Program-made: the position numbers and the translations under genes | Assembly (NCBI RefSeq): GCF_005491705.1 | Contig: NZ_CP028092.1 | Coordinates: 1,116,001-1,180,000 of the forward strand | Reading direction: 5' to 3' | Origin: Pontibacter sp. SGAir0037 | Lineage (GTDB): Bacteria; Bacteroidota; Bacteroidia; Cytophagales; Hymenobacteraceae | DNA: 64,000 bases | In this document: in pieces, positions 25,706 through 34,672 of the stretch | Layout of the letters: each line of letters begins with the position of its first letter | How positions within the stretch are numbered: position 1 is the stretch's first letter | Notes under the pieces: generated by a model | Database searches by the model: none | What the model saw: only the letters and a program-made list of their open reading frames with translations | Told to the model about the DNA's origin: nothing

Positions 25706-27376
25706 TTATTGTACTTGCTTAACCGTTACATAATAATTCGCATCAACCTGAACAGCCGCATTCTTTTTTTGTCCCTTCAGCTCTTTCCAGGTAGTGGCTG
25801 GCTCCAGCCTGGTTTCTTTACCGCCGATGCTTACCTTCACTGGCAGGTTGAACCCATCCACTGCGTTGGCCCATCTATACTTTAAGGTGGTGCCGTTCGC
25901 CTGGTACTCCAGCACCGGAATCCGGGTATCGCGCAGGTACTGGTTGAAAACAGGCGTCAGGTCGCGTCCGATGTGCTGGCTCAGGTAATCTTCAATCTGT
26001 TTCGAAACAACAGTCTGGTGATAGAACTCCTTGTTCAAACCTCTTAAAATATCGCGCCACTTTTCGTCGTTGTTCAGCACCTGGCGCAGCGTGTGCAGCA
26101 TATTGGCTCCTTTAAAATACATGTCACCTGAGCCTTCCTGGTTTACATCATAGTAGCCGATAATAGGGCGGTCGTTTTCAATGTTTTCTCTCTGGCCGAT
26201 CACGTAGGCACTACCTGCGTCTTTACCATAATGATACTCTACAAAAAGACACTCCGAATAAGTGGTAAAGCTCTCGTGTATCCACATATCAGCAATATCC
26301 TTATAGGTAATGTTGTTGGCAAACCACTCATGGCCCGATTCGTGCACAATAATGTAGTCGAACTTCATGCCCCAGCCTGTGCCACTCAGATCATGGCCCA
26401 GATAGCCATTCTGGTAACCGTTTCCATAGGTAACAGAACTCTGGTGTTCCATGCCCAAGTAGGGTGCTTCCACTAGCTTGTAGCTGTCTTCGTAAAAAGG
26501 ATAAGGGCCAAACCAGTGCTCAAAGGCCTGTAGGGTGCGGCTGGCATCTTTAAACTGCTTCTTTGCTTTATCTAAGTTGTTGCGCAGCACATAGTAGTCG
26601 CAGTCGAGTATGCCTTTTTCCCCTTTATACTTCTCTCCAAAATGCACATAGTCGCCAATGTTGATGTTCACGCCATAGTTGTTGATCGGGTTGGAGACAA
26701 ACCAGTGGTAGGTTTTGGTACCATCCTTCTGCTGATCGACCCCACGTAGCCTGCCATTCGATACATTCACCAGCTGCTCCGGCACATTAACGCTCATCAG
26801 CATGCTGTCTGGCTCATCGTACATATGGTCTTTGCAGGGCCACCACATGCTGGCACCGTCGCCCTGGTTAGAGTTGGCAATAAATGGCTTGCCATTGGCG
26901 TCGCGTTTCCAGGTAATACCTCCCGACCAGGGCGGGCGTTTGCTTACCAAAGGTTTGCCGCTATAGTGTACCACTACAGCATTTACCGCACCCGCCGTTT
27001 GGTTTTCCTGTAGCTGTACATAATACACATTGCCGTCTCTTGTGGTGTTTAAGGTTTTTCCATTCTGTGTTACCTTGCTGATGTTCATGGGCTGCTGCAT
27101 GTCAATCTGCATTCGTTGGTAAGGCTCCAGCACCTTATATTGAATGGTATTGGTGCCGCTAATGGTGCTGTCGGAAAGATTTACTTTAACATTGAGGTGG
27201 TAATAGGTCAGGTCCCACCATGCTCTTTCTTTAGTAACAGAACCACGCAGAGTATCTTGCCGGGTAAAGTTTGGCTGCTCCTGGGCCCGGGCAGTTCCTG
27301 AGTTCAGGAAGACAAAGGCTACTGCAAACAGGCCGGCCAGCAAAAAGGTTTTTTCACAGGTTGTCTTTTTCGACAT
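25706..27376 (-). CDS. M1-family metallopeptidase, exported
   Basis: 556 residues with an N-terminal signal peptide ending near ARAQE. The zinc site HESGHEWF is followed 18 residues later by the third ligand in WIHES, as in M1 aminopeptidases. YLGMEHQSSVTYGNG is the GAMEN-like substrate loop, where MEHQ replaces AMEN. It probably trims N-terminal residues from peptides in the periplasm. At 556 residues it is the short M1 form without the large C-terminal domain. A 548-bp gap lies upstream. Confidence 0.9.
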   Translation of the reverse strand: MSKKTTCEKTFLLAGLFAVAFVFLNSGTARAQEQPNFTRQDTLRGSVTKERAWWDLTYYHLNVKVNLSDSTISGTNTIQYKVLEPYQRMQIDMQQPMNISKVTQNGKTLNTTRDGNVYYVQLQENQTAGAVNAVVVHYSGKPLVSKRPPWSGGITWKRDANGKPFIANSNQGDGASMWWPCKDHMYDEPDSMLMSVNVPEQLVNVSNGRLRGVDQQKDGTKTYHWFVSNPINNYGVNINIGDYVHFGEKYKGEKGILDCDYYVLRNNLDKAKKQFKDASRTLQAFEHWFGPYPFYEDSYKLVEAPYLGMEHQSSVTYGNGYQNGYLGHDLSGTGWGMKFDYIIVHESGHEWFANNITYKDIADMWIHESFTTYSECLFVEYHYGKDAGSAYVIGQRENIENDRPIIGYYDVNQEGSGDMYFKGANMLHTLRQVLNNDEKWRDILRGLNKEFYHQTVVSKQIEDYLSQHIGRDLTPVFNQYLRDTRIPVLEYQANGTTLKYRWANAVDGFNLPVKVSIGGKETRLEPATTWKELKGQKKNAAVQVDANYYVTVKQVQ

Positions 27377-27507
27377 AGGTATAGGTTTAAGTATAAGGGT
27401 TACGTATGCTTTGTTTTAGCTTCCCGGGCAAGGCACCGGTAGCTTGCTGCCAGCGATGTTATAACCAGTGCATTGGCAACTAAATCTATGCAGCTGGTAT
27501 TATTGCT

Positions 27508-27600
27508 TTACCAGCTCAAATCTGAAAGGTTAAGTTGAGTAATATGAAAAGCCATCAGAAAGAGAAGAAGAACTATCCATAAGAGGATAAGTTTTTTCAT
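27508..27600 (-). CDS. Possible 30-aa hydrophobic peptide
   Basis: ATG at 27600, TAA at 27508. The peptide is MKKLILLWIVLLLFLMAFHI followed by a polar end, so it would be a single membrane span of small-protein size. A hairpin, AGCTGGTA (27492-27499) with TACCAGCT (27509-27516), overlaps the stop codon. It lies in the gap between the M1 peptidase and the next gene, on the peptidase strand. Evidence is only composition and the Lys-rich start; it may be chance. Confidence 0.3.
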   Translation of the reverse strand: MKKLILLWIVLLLFLMAFHITQLNLSDLSW

Positions 27601-27861
27601 GCTAAGGATATTTTTACATCTAAAAAAGAGAATAATCCGCAATATAGCAAGTAGCTAAAAAAGAATATGGCCTGTGCTCCCAAAGCTCATGTCAGCGGTA
27701 GCTTTAACCGGTTTATCATTAAAAACTGTTAATCTATTTTGTAAAAAATATATACCGTTTGCGGCCAATCCTAACAGCCTTAACAAGAGAAACCTACAGG
27801 CAAAATCAACAATAGAAGCAGGCGAGGGAGAAATCTTTTTTTAGAATTTTTAAAATGATAC

Positions 27862-27893
27862 TTTGTTGCATATGCAATTAAGTGGTAAATTTG
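27862..27893 (+). promoter_or_regulatory. Bacteroidota-type promoter for the TonB receptor operon
   Basis: TTTG (27862-27865) and TAAATTTG (27886-27893) are 20 nt apart, matching the -33/-7 consensus. The ATG of the first gene is at 27925. Confidence 0.6.
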
Positions 27894-27924
27894 AACATAG
27901 TTTCTTTCAGCAACGTGCTACAGC

Positions 27925-28284
27925 ATGACTAAAAAGGATATATACAACCATCGTCTTTCATTTATACTGGTGCTTCAGTGTTTGCTGTTGCTCAGGATAA
28001 CAGTGCCTGCCCTGCATGTACTGGCTCATGGTACAGATGAAGTTATATCCGATACTGCTGATGCATCGGCTCTTTGTTTGATTTCTGAGGCTGCTTCCGA
28101 AGAAAAAGAAGCGGATAAAACAGCGCAGATCATCCAGCTGGCGCTAACCGATATGCTGCCTGTACCTATCATGCAATATGATTTTGCAGGTGAATTTTAT
28201 ACAGGTACTATTCCCAAAGGGCCGGAAAACGATAAGCTGATCAGCCGGGACCTTACCTGTATTACCCCACCTCCCCAGGCTTAA
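27925..28284 (+). CDS. Hypothetical small membrane-anchored protein
   Basis: 119 residues. A hydrophobic span at about 12-32 is followed by HVLAHGTDEV, an HxxxH pair, then an acidic stretch rich in Asp, Glu and Ala, and an end rich in Thr and Pro. No known domain. It precedes a TonB receptor gene by about 300 bp with a hairpin between, and shares its promoter. The His pair and the His-rich lipoproteins further down suggest a common metal-related theme, which is inference. Confidence 0.65.
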   Translation: MTKKDIYNHRLSFILVLQCLLLLRITVPALHVLAHGTDEVISDTADASALCLISEAASEEKEADKTAQIIQLALTDMLPVPIMQYDFAGEFYTGTIPKGPENDKLISRDLTCITPPPQA

Positions 28285-28313
28285 TACCTGATTGCTATTC
28301 TTTCTTGCGGTTG

Positions 28314-28337
28314 CCAAGGCACAACCTGCCTTGGTTT
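28314..28337 (+). terminator. Terminator-like hairpin before the TonB gene
   Basis: CCAAGGCA (28314-28321) and TGCCTTGG (28327-28334), 5-nt loop, then TTT. It could end the small gene's transcript or attenuate the TonB gene. The rest of 28285-28589 has no gene that I can support. Confidence 0.45.
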
Positions 28338-28589
28338 AACCTCCTGTTCCGGCACGTTTTAGATAATGGGACAGAGGCTGATCCTTTGTTCATGGGGTGA
28401 TCTAAAGCAAATGCATGTTTAAACTTTGTTGTTCCGCCTGATCTGCGAAGCACAAAGACTGCTGCAGAGCTTATTTCTATCCAAGATTTTATTTTCAAAA
28501 GTGCGTGGTTCTTGCGAGGTTTTAATGCTGCTCCACAGAAGAAAAAGCGCGTGCCTTCTTACTACAATTTACCTTATCTCTTTGCTTTT

Positions 28590-30986
28590 ATGAAGTTTAT
28601 TCTGATGCTATTATTCTTTAGCATTGCCACTCATGCTCACAGTCAAGGCTGGAACCTGTCAGGGAAGTTACTGGATGAAAACAGTAAACCGCTGCCAGGG
28701 GTAACGGTAAGGCTGAACCCTGGTGAAATGGCCACCCAAAGTGATGCGAGCGGGAACTTTTCCTTTACTGCTTTACAGGCTGGAGAATATAGACTGACGG
28801 CCTCTTTCACAGGCTATGAGCTGCAAACGGTTACTGTAGCTATTCAGAGCAGTAACAAAAAGATATCTGTCAGGCTTCGTCCGGCGATTCAGGAGCTAGA
28901 AGAAGTTGTTATACAAGGAGATCAGGTGGCACTTCGGAAACAGGAAGAAGCGCTGAACCTGGAGGTAGTAAACACTGACTTTATACACCGGAACCTGGGC
29001 GGTAGCATGATGCAAACGCTGGAGCGCCTACCAGGTATCAGTACCATCGGCATTGGCTCGGGCCAGTCTAAGCCACTCATCCGCGGACTTGGCTTTAACA
29101 GAGTAGTGGTGGTAGATAAAGGGGTGAAGCACGAAGGGCAGCAATGGGGTGCCGATCATGGGCTGGAACTGGATCAGTTTGCTGTTGAAGAAGTGGAACT
29201 GCTGAAAGGAGCCGCTTCTTTTGCCTATGGTTCTGATGCTATAGGCGGCGTTATTCACGTAAAGCCGGTGCAGCCGCCTAAAAATAATGGGTTGGGTGGC
29301 TCGGTAGACCTGATCGGCAAATCCAACAACAACCTGTATGGTACTTCAGTGAACCTGTACAACCGGAAAGACAAGCTATTTTTCGATACACGCCTCACCT
29401 ACCAGCGCTACGGCGACTACCGGGTACCAACCGATGTGGTGCATATATACGATTATCCTGTGCGTTTATACAAGAACCACCTGCGCAATACGGCCGGAAA
29501 GGAAACCGGGCTGCACCTGAATGCCGGATATCTGGGTAACCGGTTCAGGTCAGTTTTTTACCTCAGCCACGTGTACAGCAAGAGCGGCTTTTTTGCCAAC
29601 GCCCACGGGCTGGAGCCGCGGCGTGTAAACACCGATCTGCACGACAGCTCCAGCCGAGACATTCAGATGCCCAACCAGCAGGTGAATCACTATAAAATTA
29701 TTAACCGGAGCGAGCTGCAATTGCCCGGGCACCGGATGGAAATGGAAGTAGGTTACCAGCGCAATTTCCGGCAGGAGTATAGTGCGTATGTCAATCATGG
29801 CTATATGCCTCCTGTATATCCTGCTGATATGCCTGTGTCTTCTGAGCTGGAAAGGGAGTTCGATAAGCATGTGTATTCTATTAATCTGCGCGATCATTTG
29901 ACACTCGGCCGCCACACGCTGACTGCCGGCATCAACAGCGAATACCAGCATAATACCATCGGCGGGTGGGGCTTCCTGGTGCCGGCTTTCAGGCAAGTTA
30001 CAGCTGGTGCCTTTCTTTATGATAAGATAGAACTCTCAAACAACCTTTTGCTGCACGCTGCTTTGCGCTACGACCATGGCCAGATTGAAATCTCTGAGTA
30101 CACAGACTGGTTTACTTCTGATATAACTACACCCGAAGGGGAGGAAATTTCTCGAAACCTGACGCGGGCGAATAACCTGAACCGTACGTTTAACAGCCTG
30201 GTGTGGTCGGTCGGGGTTAACTATAATCTGGATAAGTTTCAGTTGAAAGCCAACTTAGGTAAAAGCTTCCGGATGCCGATTGCCAAAGAACTGGCAGCCA
30301 ACGGGGTGAATTACCACTACTTCAGCTATGAGCAGGGCAACACCGGCTTGTTGCCGGAGCAGTCGTACCAGGCAGACCTGGGCGTAACCTGGGCAGAAGA
30401 GAAGTGGTCGGTACAGGTGAATCCGTTTTTCAACTACTTCACTAATTACATATACCTGAACCCTACACCGGATCATGATTATTTATACGGAGCTGGTAAC
30501 CAGGTTTTTGCATACACTCAAAGCGAAGTGATGCGCTATGGCGGAGAAGTGCAGCTAAGCTATAACCTGCTCAGAAGCCTCCGGACAGAGCTACTAGGAG
30601 AGTACGTATATGCACGCCAGCTTTCAGGAGATAAGAAGGGCTATACGTTACCTTTTTCGCCACCACCTTCGGTACTGCTGAATCTTACCTGGTCTCCGGC
30701 GCTAAATCATCCCTTACATAACACCTATTTCTCCTTTGACTACCGCCTCACAAGCAGGCAGGATAACATTGTGCCACCGGAAAAGAAAACCCCTGGGTAC
30801 CAGGTTGTGAATATACAACTGGGAACAACAGTGCATCTGCACAAACAGCCGCTACAGCTAAGCCTGCAGGCCCGAAACCTGCTTAATACATACTACCTGA
30901 ACCATACAAGCTTTTACCGGCTCATTGAACTCCCGGAAGCTGGGCGGAACATAGTACTCTCTTTAAAAATACCATTTAACAAATAA
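28590..30986 (+). CDS. TonB-dependent outer-membrane receptor
   Basis: 798 residues from the ATG at 28590, giving a clean signal peptide (MKFILMLLFFSIATHAHSQ); a longer frame from a TTG at 28512 is not needed. Residues 22-105 are a carboxypeptidase-regulatory-like domain (GKLLDENSKPLPGVTVRL). The plug follows with LERLPGISTIGIGSGQSKP, IRGLGFNRVVVVDKGV and GAASFAYGSDAIGGVI, and a beta barrel ends in a hydrophobic/aromatic strand (GRNIVLSLKIPFNK). The substrate is imported with TonB energy. Neighbours suggest a metal or metallophore rather than glycans: no SusD gene is present. Confidence 0.93.
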   Translation: MKFILMLLFFSIATHAHSQGWNLSGKLLDENSKPLPGVTVRLNPGEMATQSDASGNFSFTALQAGEYRLTASFTGYELQTVTVAIQSSNKKISVRLRPAIQELEEVVIQGDQVALRKQEEALNLEVVNTDFIHRNLGGSMMQTLERLPGISTIGIGSGQSKPLIRGLGFNRVVVVDKGVKHEGQQWGADHGLELDQFAVEEVELLKGAASFAYGSDAIGGVIHVKPVQPPKNNGLGGSVDLIGKSNNNLYGTSVNLYNRKDKLFFDTRLTYQRYGDYRVPTDVVHIYDYPVRLYKNHLRNTAGKETGLHLNAGYLGNRFRSVFYLSHVYSKSGFFANAHGLEPRRVNTDLHDSSSRDIQMPNQQVNHYKIINRSELQLPGHRMEMEVGYQRNFRQEYSAYVNHGYMPPVYPADMPVSSELEREFDKHVYSINLRDHLTLGRHTLTAGINSEYQHNTIGGWGFLVPAFRQVTAGAFLYDKIELSNNLLLHAALRYDHGQIEISEYTDWFTSDITTPEGEEISRNLTRANNLNRTFNSLVWSVGVNYNLDKFQLKANLGKSFRMPIAKELAANGVNYHYFSYEQGNTGLLPEQSYQADLGVTWAEEKWSVQVNPFFNYFTNYIYLNPTPDHDYLYGAGNQVFAYTQSEVMRYGGEVQLSYNLLRSLRTELLGEYVYARQLSGDKKGYTLPFSPPPSVLLNLTWSPALNHPLHNTYFSFDYRLTSRQDNIVPPEKKTPGYQVVNIQLGTTVHLHKQPLQLSLQARNLLNTYYLNHTSFYRLIELPEAGRNIVLSLKIPFNK

Positions 30987-31038
30987 ACAATGAAAAATCA
31001 ATTCCTTTTAGGATAGACGACAACTAATGCACGGTGGC

Positions 31039-31067
31039 GGGGTGTGCGGCAGCACACCCCGGCTGCC
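31039..31067 (+). repeat. Overlapping alternative RNA hairpins
   Basis: GGGGTGTGC (31039-31047) pairs with GCACACCCC (31052-31060) around a GGCA loop. GGCAGC (31048-31053) could instead pair with GCTGCC (31062-31067), excluding the first stem. It is in the leader between the TonB gene and the first DUF4625 gene, without a U-tract. A processing or switch element is possible. Confidence 0.4.
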
Positions 31068-31103
31068 CTAATTTCACTATTAACCTATCAAAGATCTAGT
31101 ACC

Positions 31104-31574
31104 ATGAAAAAGAATTTATTCAGCTTATTGCTGGCTGTACTTGTTTTAGCTGCAGGATGTAAAGACGACCAGGATGCAATTGACACCGAATATCCTGAAA
31201 TCATTTTAACGGCTTCCAACACTTTCCCGGTTCAATGCAGCACTATTAAGCGGGGAGAGTCCTTTACCGTTCGGATTCTGCTCCGCGACAACATGCAGCT
31301 AGGTTCCTATAGCCTGGACATTCACCACAACTTCGACCAACATACCCATAGCACTGAGGTAGAGGAATGTACGATGGAGGCAGTAAAAACACCTGTCACA
31401 CCTTTCCTGTTCATCCGGAATTACCCGATACCGGAAGGCTTAAGAGAGTACCAGGCCGCCACAGAAATTGAGGTGCCGGCCGATGTAGATCCCGGAGATT
31501 ACCACTTCTTGATTCGTGTGACAGATAAGGAAGGCTGGCAGACACTGAAAGGGCTAAGCATCAAAATAGAATAA
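31104..31574 (+). CDS. DUF4625 lipoprotein
   Basis: 156 residues from the ATG at 31104, after a GTG frame start at 31044 that gives no signal peptide. The lipobox is LAAGC followed by KDDQD. The mature domain matches DUF4625, a beta-sandwich lipoprotein family of Bacteroidota: YPEIILTASNTFPVQC, GESFTVRILLRD, DIHHNFDQHTH with four His, and DPGDYHFLIRVTD. It probably binds a ligand or metal at the cell surface or periplasm for the TonB receptor encoded just upstream. Confidence 0.85.
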   Translation: MKKNLFSLLLAVLVLAAGCKDDQDAIDTEYPEIILTASNTFPVQCSTIKRGESFTVRILLRDNMQLGSYSLDIHHNFDQHTHSTEVEECTMEAVKTPVTPFLFIRNYPIPEGLREYQAATEIEVPADVDPGDYHFLIRVTDKEGWQTLKGLSIKIE

Positions 31575-31639
31575 GCTTATAGCCTCTGTATTCTCTAAAG
31601 AAGAATTTATTTTTTCATTAACCATTTTAATATTTTATC

Positions 31640-32353
31640 ATGAAAAACACTTTTAAGCTTTTCGGTTACTCTTTGTTGCTTCTTGTATTGCTGGTATCCT
31701 GTAATAAAGACGAGGATGAAGTAACACCGGTTCCTGCTTTTACTGAAATTGAAATCGGGTCGAACAACAGCAAAATAGCTTATGCCGGAAGCGACTTACA
31801 TTTAGACGCAGCCATTGTGGCACCTGGCACTATTGCCAGCGTTCGTGTTGAGATACACCCTGAATCAGGTTCAGGCTGGGAGTTTAATGAGGTGTATACG
31901 GAAGGACTCGCTGGGAAAAAAAATGCAGATTTTCACAAGCACATCGATATTCCTGCGTCAGCAGCTACAGGCCATTACCATTTCCATTTAGTGGTGACAG
32001 ACAATTTAGGTCAGAAAGCGGAAATTGATGAGGAAATTGAAATAAAAGAGGATGCCACCCTGCCTTCTATCTCAGGATTACAAATTGAAGTGGAAGACGG
32101 TGGAAACGAAATTCATGTGGAAACTACCATTAATGCTCCTAACAGAATTGCCGAAGTTAAAGTGGAGGTACACGGAGCATGGGAGAAAGAGTTTGAGTTT
32201 GACGATGCAGCCATGGTTGGACAAACTTCCTATGAATTCCATAAGCACATCAATATAGCAGCTGCACCGGCAGGGCATTACCATCTTCACTTTACTGTAA
32301 TTGACCAGGCAGGAAAAGAAAGAGAATTTGAAGGGCACTTCGATAAGCCCTGA
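31640..32353 (+). CDS. Two-domain DUF4625 lipoprotein, His-rich
   Basis: 237 residues, lipobox LVSC then NKDEDE. Two DUF4625-like units are in tandem, each ending in the same His-rich hairpin: FHKHIDIPASAATGHYHFH and FHKHINIAAAPAGHYHLH. The repeated HKH...GHYHxH pattern is strongly suggestive of metal coordination. Between them lies the acidic EIEIKEDATL linker. It follows the single-domain DUF4625 gene by 65 bp and completes the TonB receptor locus, ending before a perfect terminator. Zinc or copper capture is a reasonable inference. Confidence 0.88.
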   Translation: MKNTFKLFGYSLLLLVLLVSCNKDEDEVTPVPAFTEIEIGSNNSKIAYAGSDLHLDAAIVAPGTIASVRVEIHPESGSGWEFNEVYTEGLAGKKNADFHKHIDIPASAATGHYHFHLVVTDNLGQKAEIDEEIEIKEDATLPSISGLQIEVEDGGNEIHVETTINAPNRIAEVKVEVHGAWEKEFEFDDAAMVGQTSYEFHKHINIAAAPAGHYHLHFTVIDQAGKEREFEGHFDKP

Positions 32354-32431
32354 AGATAACAGGCAAGATTAGTTGCGGCACTAAATCAATTGAAACAAGC
32401 CTTAAAACTAACCTTGCTTAAGATGTAATAG

Positions 32432-32488
32432 CAGGTGCGGGAATACCTGAAGAAGCTTTAAGCCAACCTTCAGGTATTCCCGCACCTG
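32432..32488 (+). terminator. Intrinsic terminator of the TonB locus
   Basis: A perfect 20-bp stem (CAGGTGCGGGAATACCTGAA and complement) with a 17-nt loop, then TTTTATTTT. Confidence 0.92.
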
Positions 32489-32763
32489 TTTTATTTTATG
32501 AAACTAAAGCTTTTCCAAATTATGAATTAGAAATGAAGCACTGAATGTAGTTTATCCTATTCATAATGCGGATATTAATTATAGACAGCGACAGAACTTC
32601 CTGGAAACAGTTCTACGAAAAAACCAAAAGAATAAGCCTTGCTTCTTGTGTCTTGATACGTGAGTCCTGTTTCCAGAAGAGATGTAACTTCAACTTCCGA
32701 TAAGTTAGGACGCAGTCTATATATAGTTTAAATTAAAATAGCACTTAGCAATAACCTGCTGTA
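32489..32763. other. Intergenic region, no supported gene
   Basis: Together with 32354-32431 this is a 410-bp gap. It contains only a 45-codon ORF (32566-32703) that I do not trust and the downstream end of pyrE. No RNA gene is visible. Confidence 0.5.
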
Positions 32764-33399
32764 TCAGCCCCAGGTTTCAGGCGATTTCCTCCATTCGGCC
32801 AGTGCTTCCATGGCTGAGGCAGCAATATACCCATTCTGTAAAGCCGCTTCGGTTAAGGCATTGTAGTTGCTCAGGCATACCAGCGGAATGCCTGCAGTCC
32901 GGAAATTTTCTTCCGCCAGAGCAAAGCCATAGGTAAAAATAGCGGCCATACCTACCACGTTGCCACCCGCAGCCCGTACGGCTTCAGCTGCCTTCAAAGA
33001 ACTGCCACCTGTCGAAATCAGGTCCTCTATTAAAACCACTTTCTGGCCTTCTAGTAATTTACCTTCAATCTGGTTACCCATGCCGTGTTTTTTAGGCTCC
33101 GGGCGAACGTAAAGGAAAGGCATTTCCAGCAGATCGGCTACCAGGGCACCTTGTGCAATACCTGCCGTGGCTACGCCGGCAATGGCTTCTGCTTCTGAAA
33201 AATTACTTTTAACCAATTCAGCCAACTGTTGCTTTATAAAACTGCGTATATGCGGGAAAGAAAGCGTAACGCGGTTGTCGCAGTAGATGGGCGAGTTCCA
33301 GCCTGAGCTCCACTTAAACGGCTGCTCGGGTCTCAGTTTTACGGCCTCTGTTTCTAACAGGAAAGAGGCTACCTTATGTGCTGTAGTAGTAGAATCCAT
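32764..33399 (-). CDS. pyrE: Orotate phosphoribosyltransferase
   Basis: 211 residues. It joins orotate to PRPP to give OMP in pyrimidine synthesis. The PRPP loop is VVLIEDLISTGGSSLKAA and the flexible catalytic loop is RPEPKKHGMGNQIEG; PFKWSSGWNSPIYCDNR is the orotate-site start. Divergent from a Nudix gene with a 97-bp shared promoter region. Confidence 0.96.
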   Translation of the reverse strand: MDSTTTAHKVASFLLETEAVKLRPEQPFKWSSGWNSPIYCDNRVTLSFPHIRSFIKQQLAELVKSNFSEAEAIAGVATAGIAQGALVADLLEMPFLYVRPEPKKHGMGNQIEGKLLEGQKVVLIEDLISTGGSSLKAAEAVRAAGGNVVGMAAIFTYGFALAEENFRTAGIPLVCLSNYNALTEAALQNGYIAASAMEALAEWRKSPETWG

Positions 33400-33496
33400 G
33401 GCCGAAGTTACATAAATATTCAGCCCGTTGAATTTCTTTAAAGCGAAATATTAATCTTATTGTGTAAATTTCGGGCTGTTCTAAAGCACCTAATCT

Positions 33497-34177
33497 ATGA
33501 ACGTCTTTATAAACGATATTCCTCTTATTCTAAAAAAGTCAAAAGAAAAAATTCAGAAACATCATTACGATGTGGTACTCAATGCCAAAGACGAATTCTC
33601 TTCCAAAGATTTAATAGGTAATGTGCTGGTAAAAGATGTCGACAATCTTTTAGTAGACAGGGTCATCAGGCTAATGGAAGTAAAAAAGCTCAAAAAGCTG
33701 AAGTCGCTTACTTTAGTGGCTGATAAAAAAAAGCAGCTGATCGAATACCTGAAAGACCAGTTTAAAATTGTAAAAGCGGCAGGAGGCCTGGTCGTTAAAG
33801 ACGGAAAAATCCTGATGATTTATCGTTTAGGGGTTTGGGACCTGCCAAAGGGCAAACTGGAGAAGAAAGAGAAAGTAAAAGAAGGTGCCCTGCGAGAGGT
33901 AGAGGAGGAGTGTAACATAAAAGTAGAGGTGCTGGATAAGCTCCCGAAAACCTGGCACTCTTATGCTTTCAAAGGAAAGAAAATTCTTAAGAAAACTTCT
34001 TGGTTCCTGATGAACTGTACCGACGACAGCCTGATGAAGCCTCAGGCGGAAGAATTTATAGAAAAAGTGTGCTGGATGACTCCTGAGGAAGCGATCGAAG
34101 TATTACCGGAAGCTTATACTTCAATAGCTTTTGTTATGAGACACTATCTGCAATCTCTGAAATCCGGAAAGGTATAA
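33497..34177 (+). CDS. Nudix hydrolase with N-terminal extension
   Basis: 226 residues. The Nudix box is GKLEKKEKVKEGALREVEEE followed by CNI, so the last conserved Gly is a Cys; the catalytic REVEEE is intact. The first 90 residues form a separate Lys-rich alpha/beta region of unknown role. It probably hydrolyses a nucleoside diphosphate derivative. Its 3' end overlaps the convergent coaD by 44 bp. Confidence 0.87.
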   Translation: MNVFINDIPLILKKSKEKIQKHHYDVVLNAKDEFSSKDLIGNVLVKDVDNLLVDRVIRLMEVKKLKKLKSLTLVADKKKQLIEYLKDQFKIVKAAGGLVVKDGKILMIYRLGVWDLPKGKLEKKEKVKEGALREVEEECNIKVEVLDKLPKTWHSYAFKGKKILKKTSWFLMNCTDDSLMKPQAEEFIEKVCWMTPEEAIEVLPEAYTSIAFVMRHYLQSLKSGKV

Positions 34178-34610
34178 AGCTGTCGACGTTTCCTCCAAAT
34201 TTGTGAATTTCCCTGATAATGGACGAACTGATAGCTGCCAGTGCTGGTGAGGTAATCAGGAAAACCGTTTCCAGCTCCGGATTTACATGCCTGTTGGCCT
34301 GTGCAATTGTATTTTCATATTCAAAATCGGTGGTATTGCGCAAGCCACGCAACAGGAACTTTGCATCCACTTCCCTGGCAAACTCGGCTGTTAGTCCTTT
34401 ATAGGATTGCACTTTTACAGCCGGCTGGTCTTTGAAAAGATGGCGTATGATGTGCACCATCTTTTCTACCGGAATATAGCGTTGCTTGCTGCTGTTGTTA
34501 CCAATTGCAATAATTACCTCATCAAACAGCCTGCTTCCGCGCTGCACCACATCTAAATGGCCGTTAGTGAAAGGATCAAATGAGCCGGGAAAAATTGCGA
34601 TTCGCTTCAT
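34134..34610 (-). CDS. coaD: Phosphopantetheine adenylyltransferase
   Basis: 158 residues from the ATG at 34610; upstream in-frame codons to 34676 are not part of the family. It makes dephospho-CoA from 4'-phosphopantetheine and ATP. Motifs: FPGSFDPFTNGHLD (nucleotidyltransferase HxGH region), LLRGLRNTTDFEYE and ISSSIIREI. The stop lies inside the end of the convergent Nudix gene. Confidence 0.96.
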   Translation of the reverse strand: MKRIAIFPGSFDPFTNGHLDVVQRGSRLFDEVIIAIGNNSSKQRYIPVEKMVHIIRHLFKDQPAVKVQSYKGLTAEFAREVDAKFLLRGLRNTTDFEYENTIAQANRHVNPELETVFLITSPALAAISSSIIREIHKFGGNVDSFIPFRISEIADSVS

Positions 34611-34672
34611 GGCTTTTTTAATTTGAAGATTTGTGGATTTTGGAATATGGAGATGAGGTAATAAAAAATTAA

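Larger units (their letters stand above)
27377..27924. other. 548-bp intergenic region
   Basis: Holds the possible 30-aa peptide (27508-27600) and the promoter at 27862-27893. The remainder (27377-27491 and 27601-27861) is AT-rich leader-like sequence in which I see no gene, tRNA or strong repeat. Confidence 0.6.

Noticed and set aside
28335-28589. Possible riboswitch in the TonB receptor leader
   Set aside because: No conserved cobalamin or thiamin core elements can be identified by eye; only one simple hairpin is clear.
32566-32703. 45-codon ORF with a response-regulator-like start (MRILIIDSD)
   Set aside because: Only the first residues look regulator-like; the rest is Cys/Phe/Arg-rich and has no domain. 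Probably chance.
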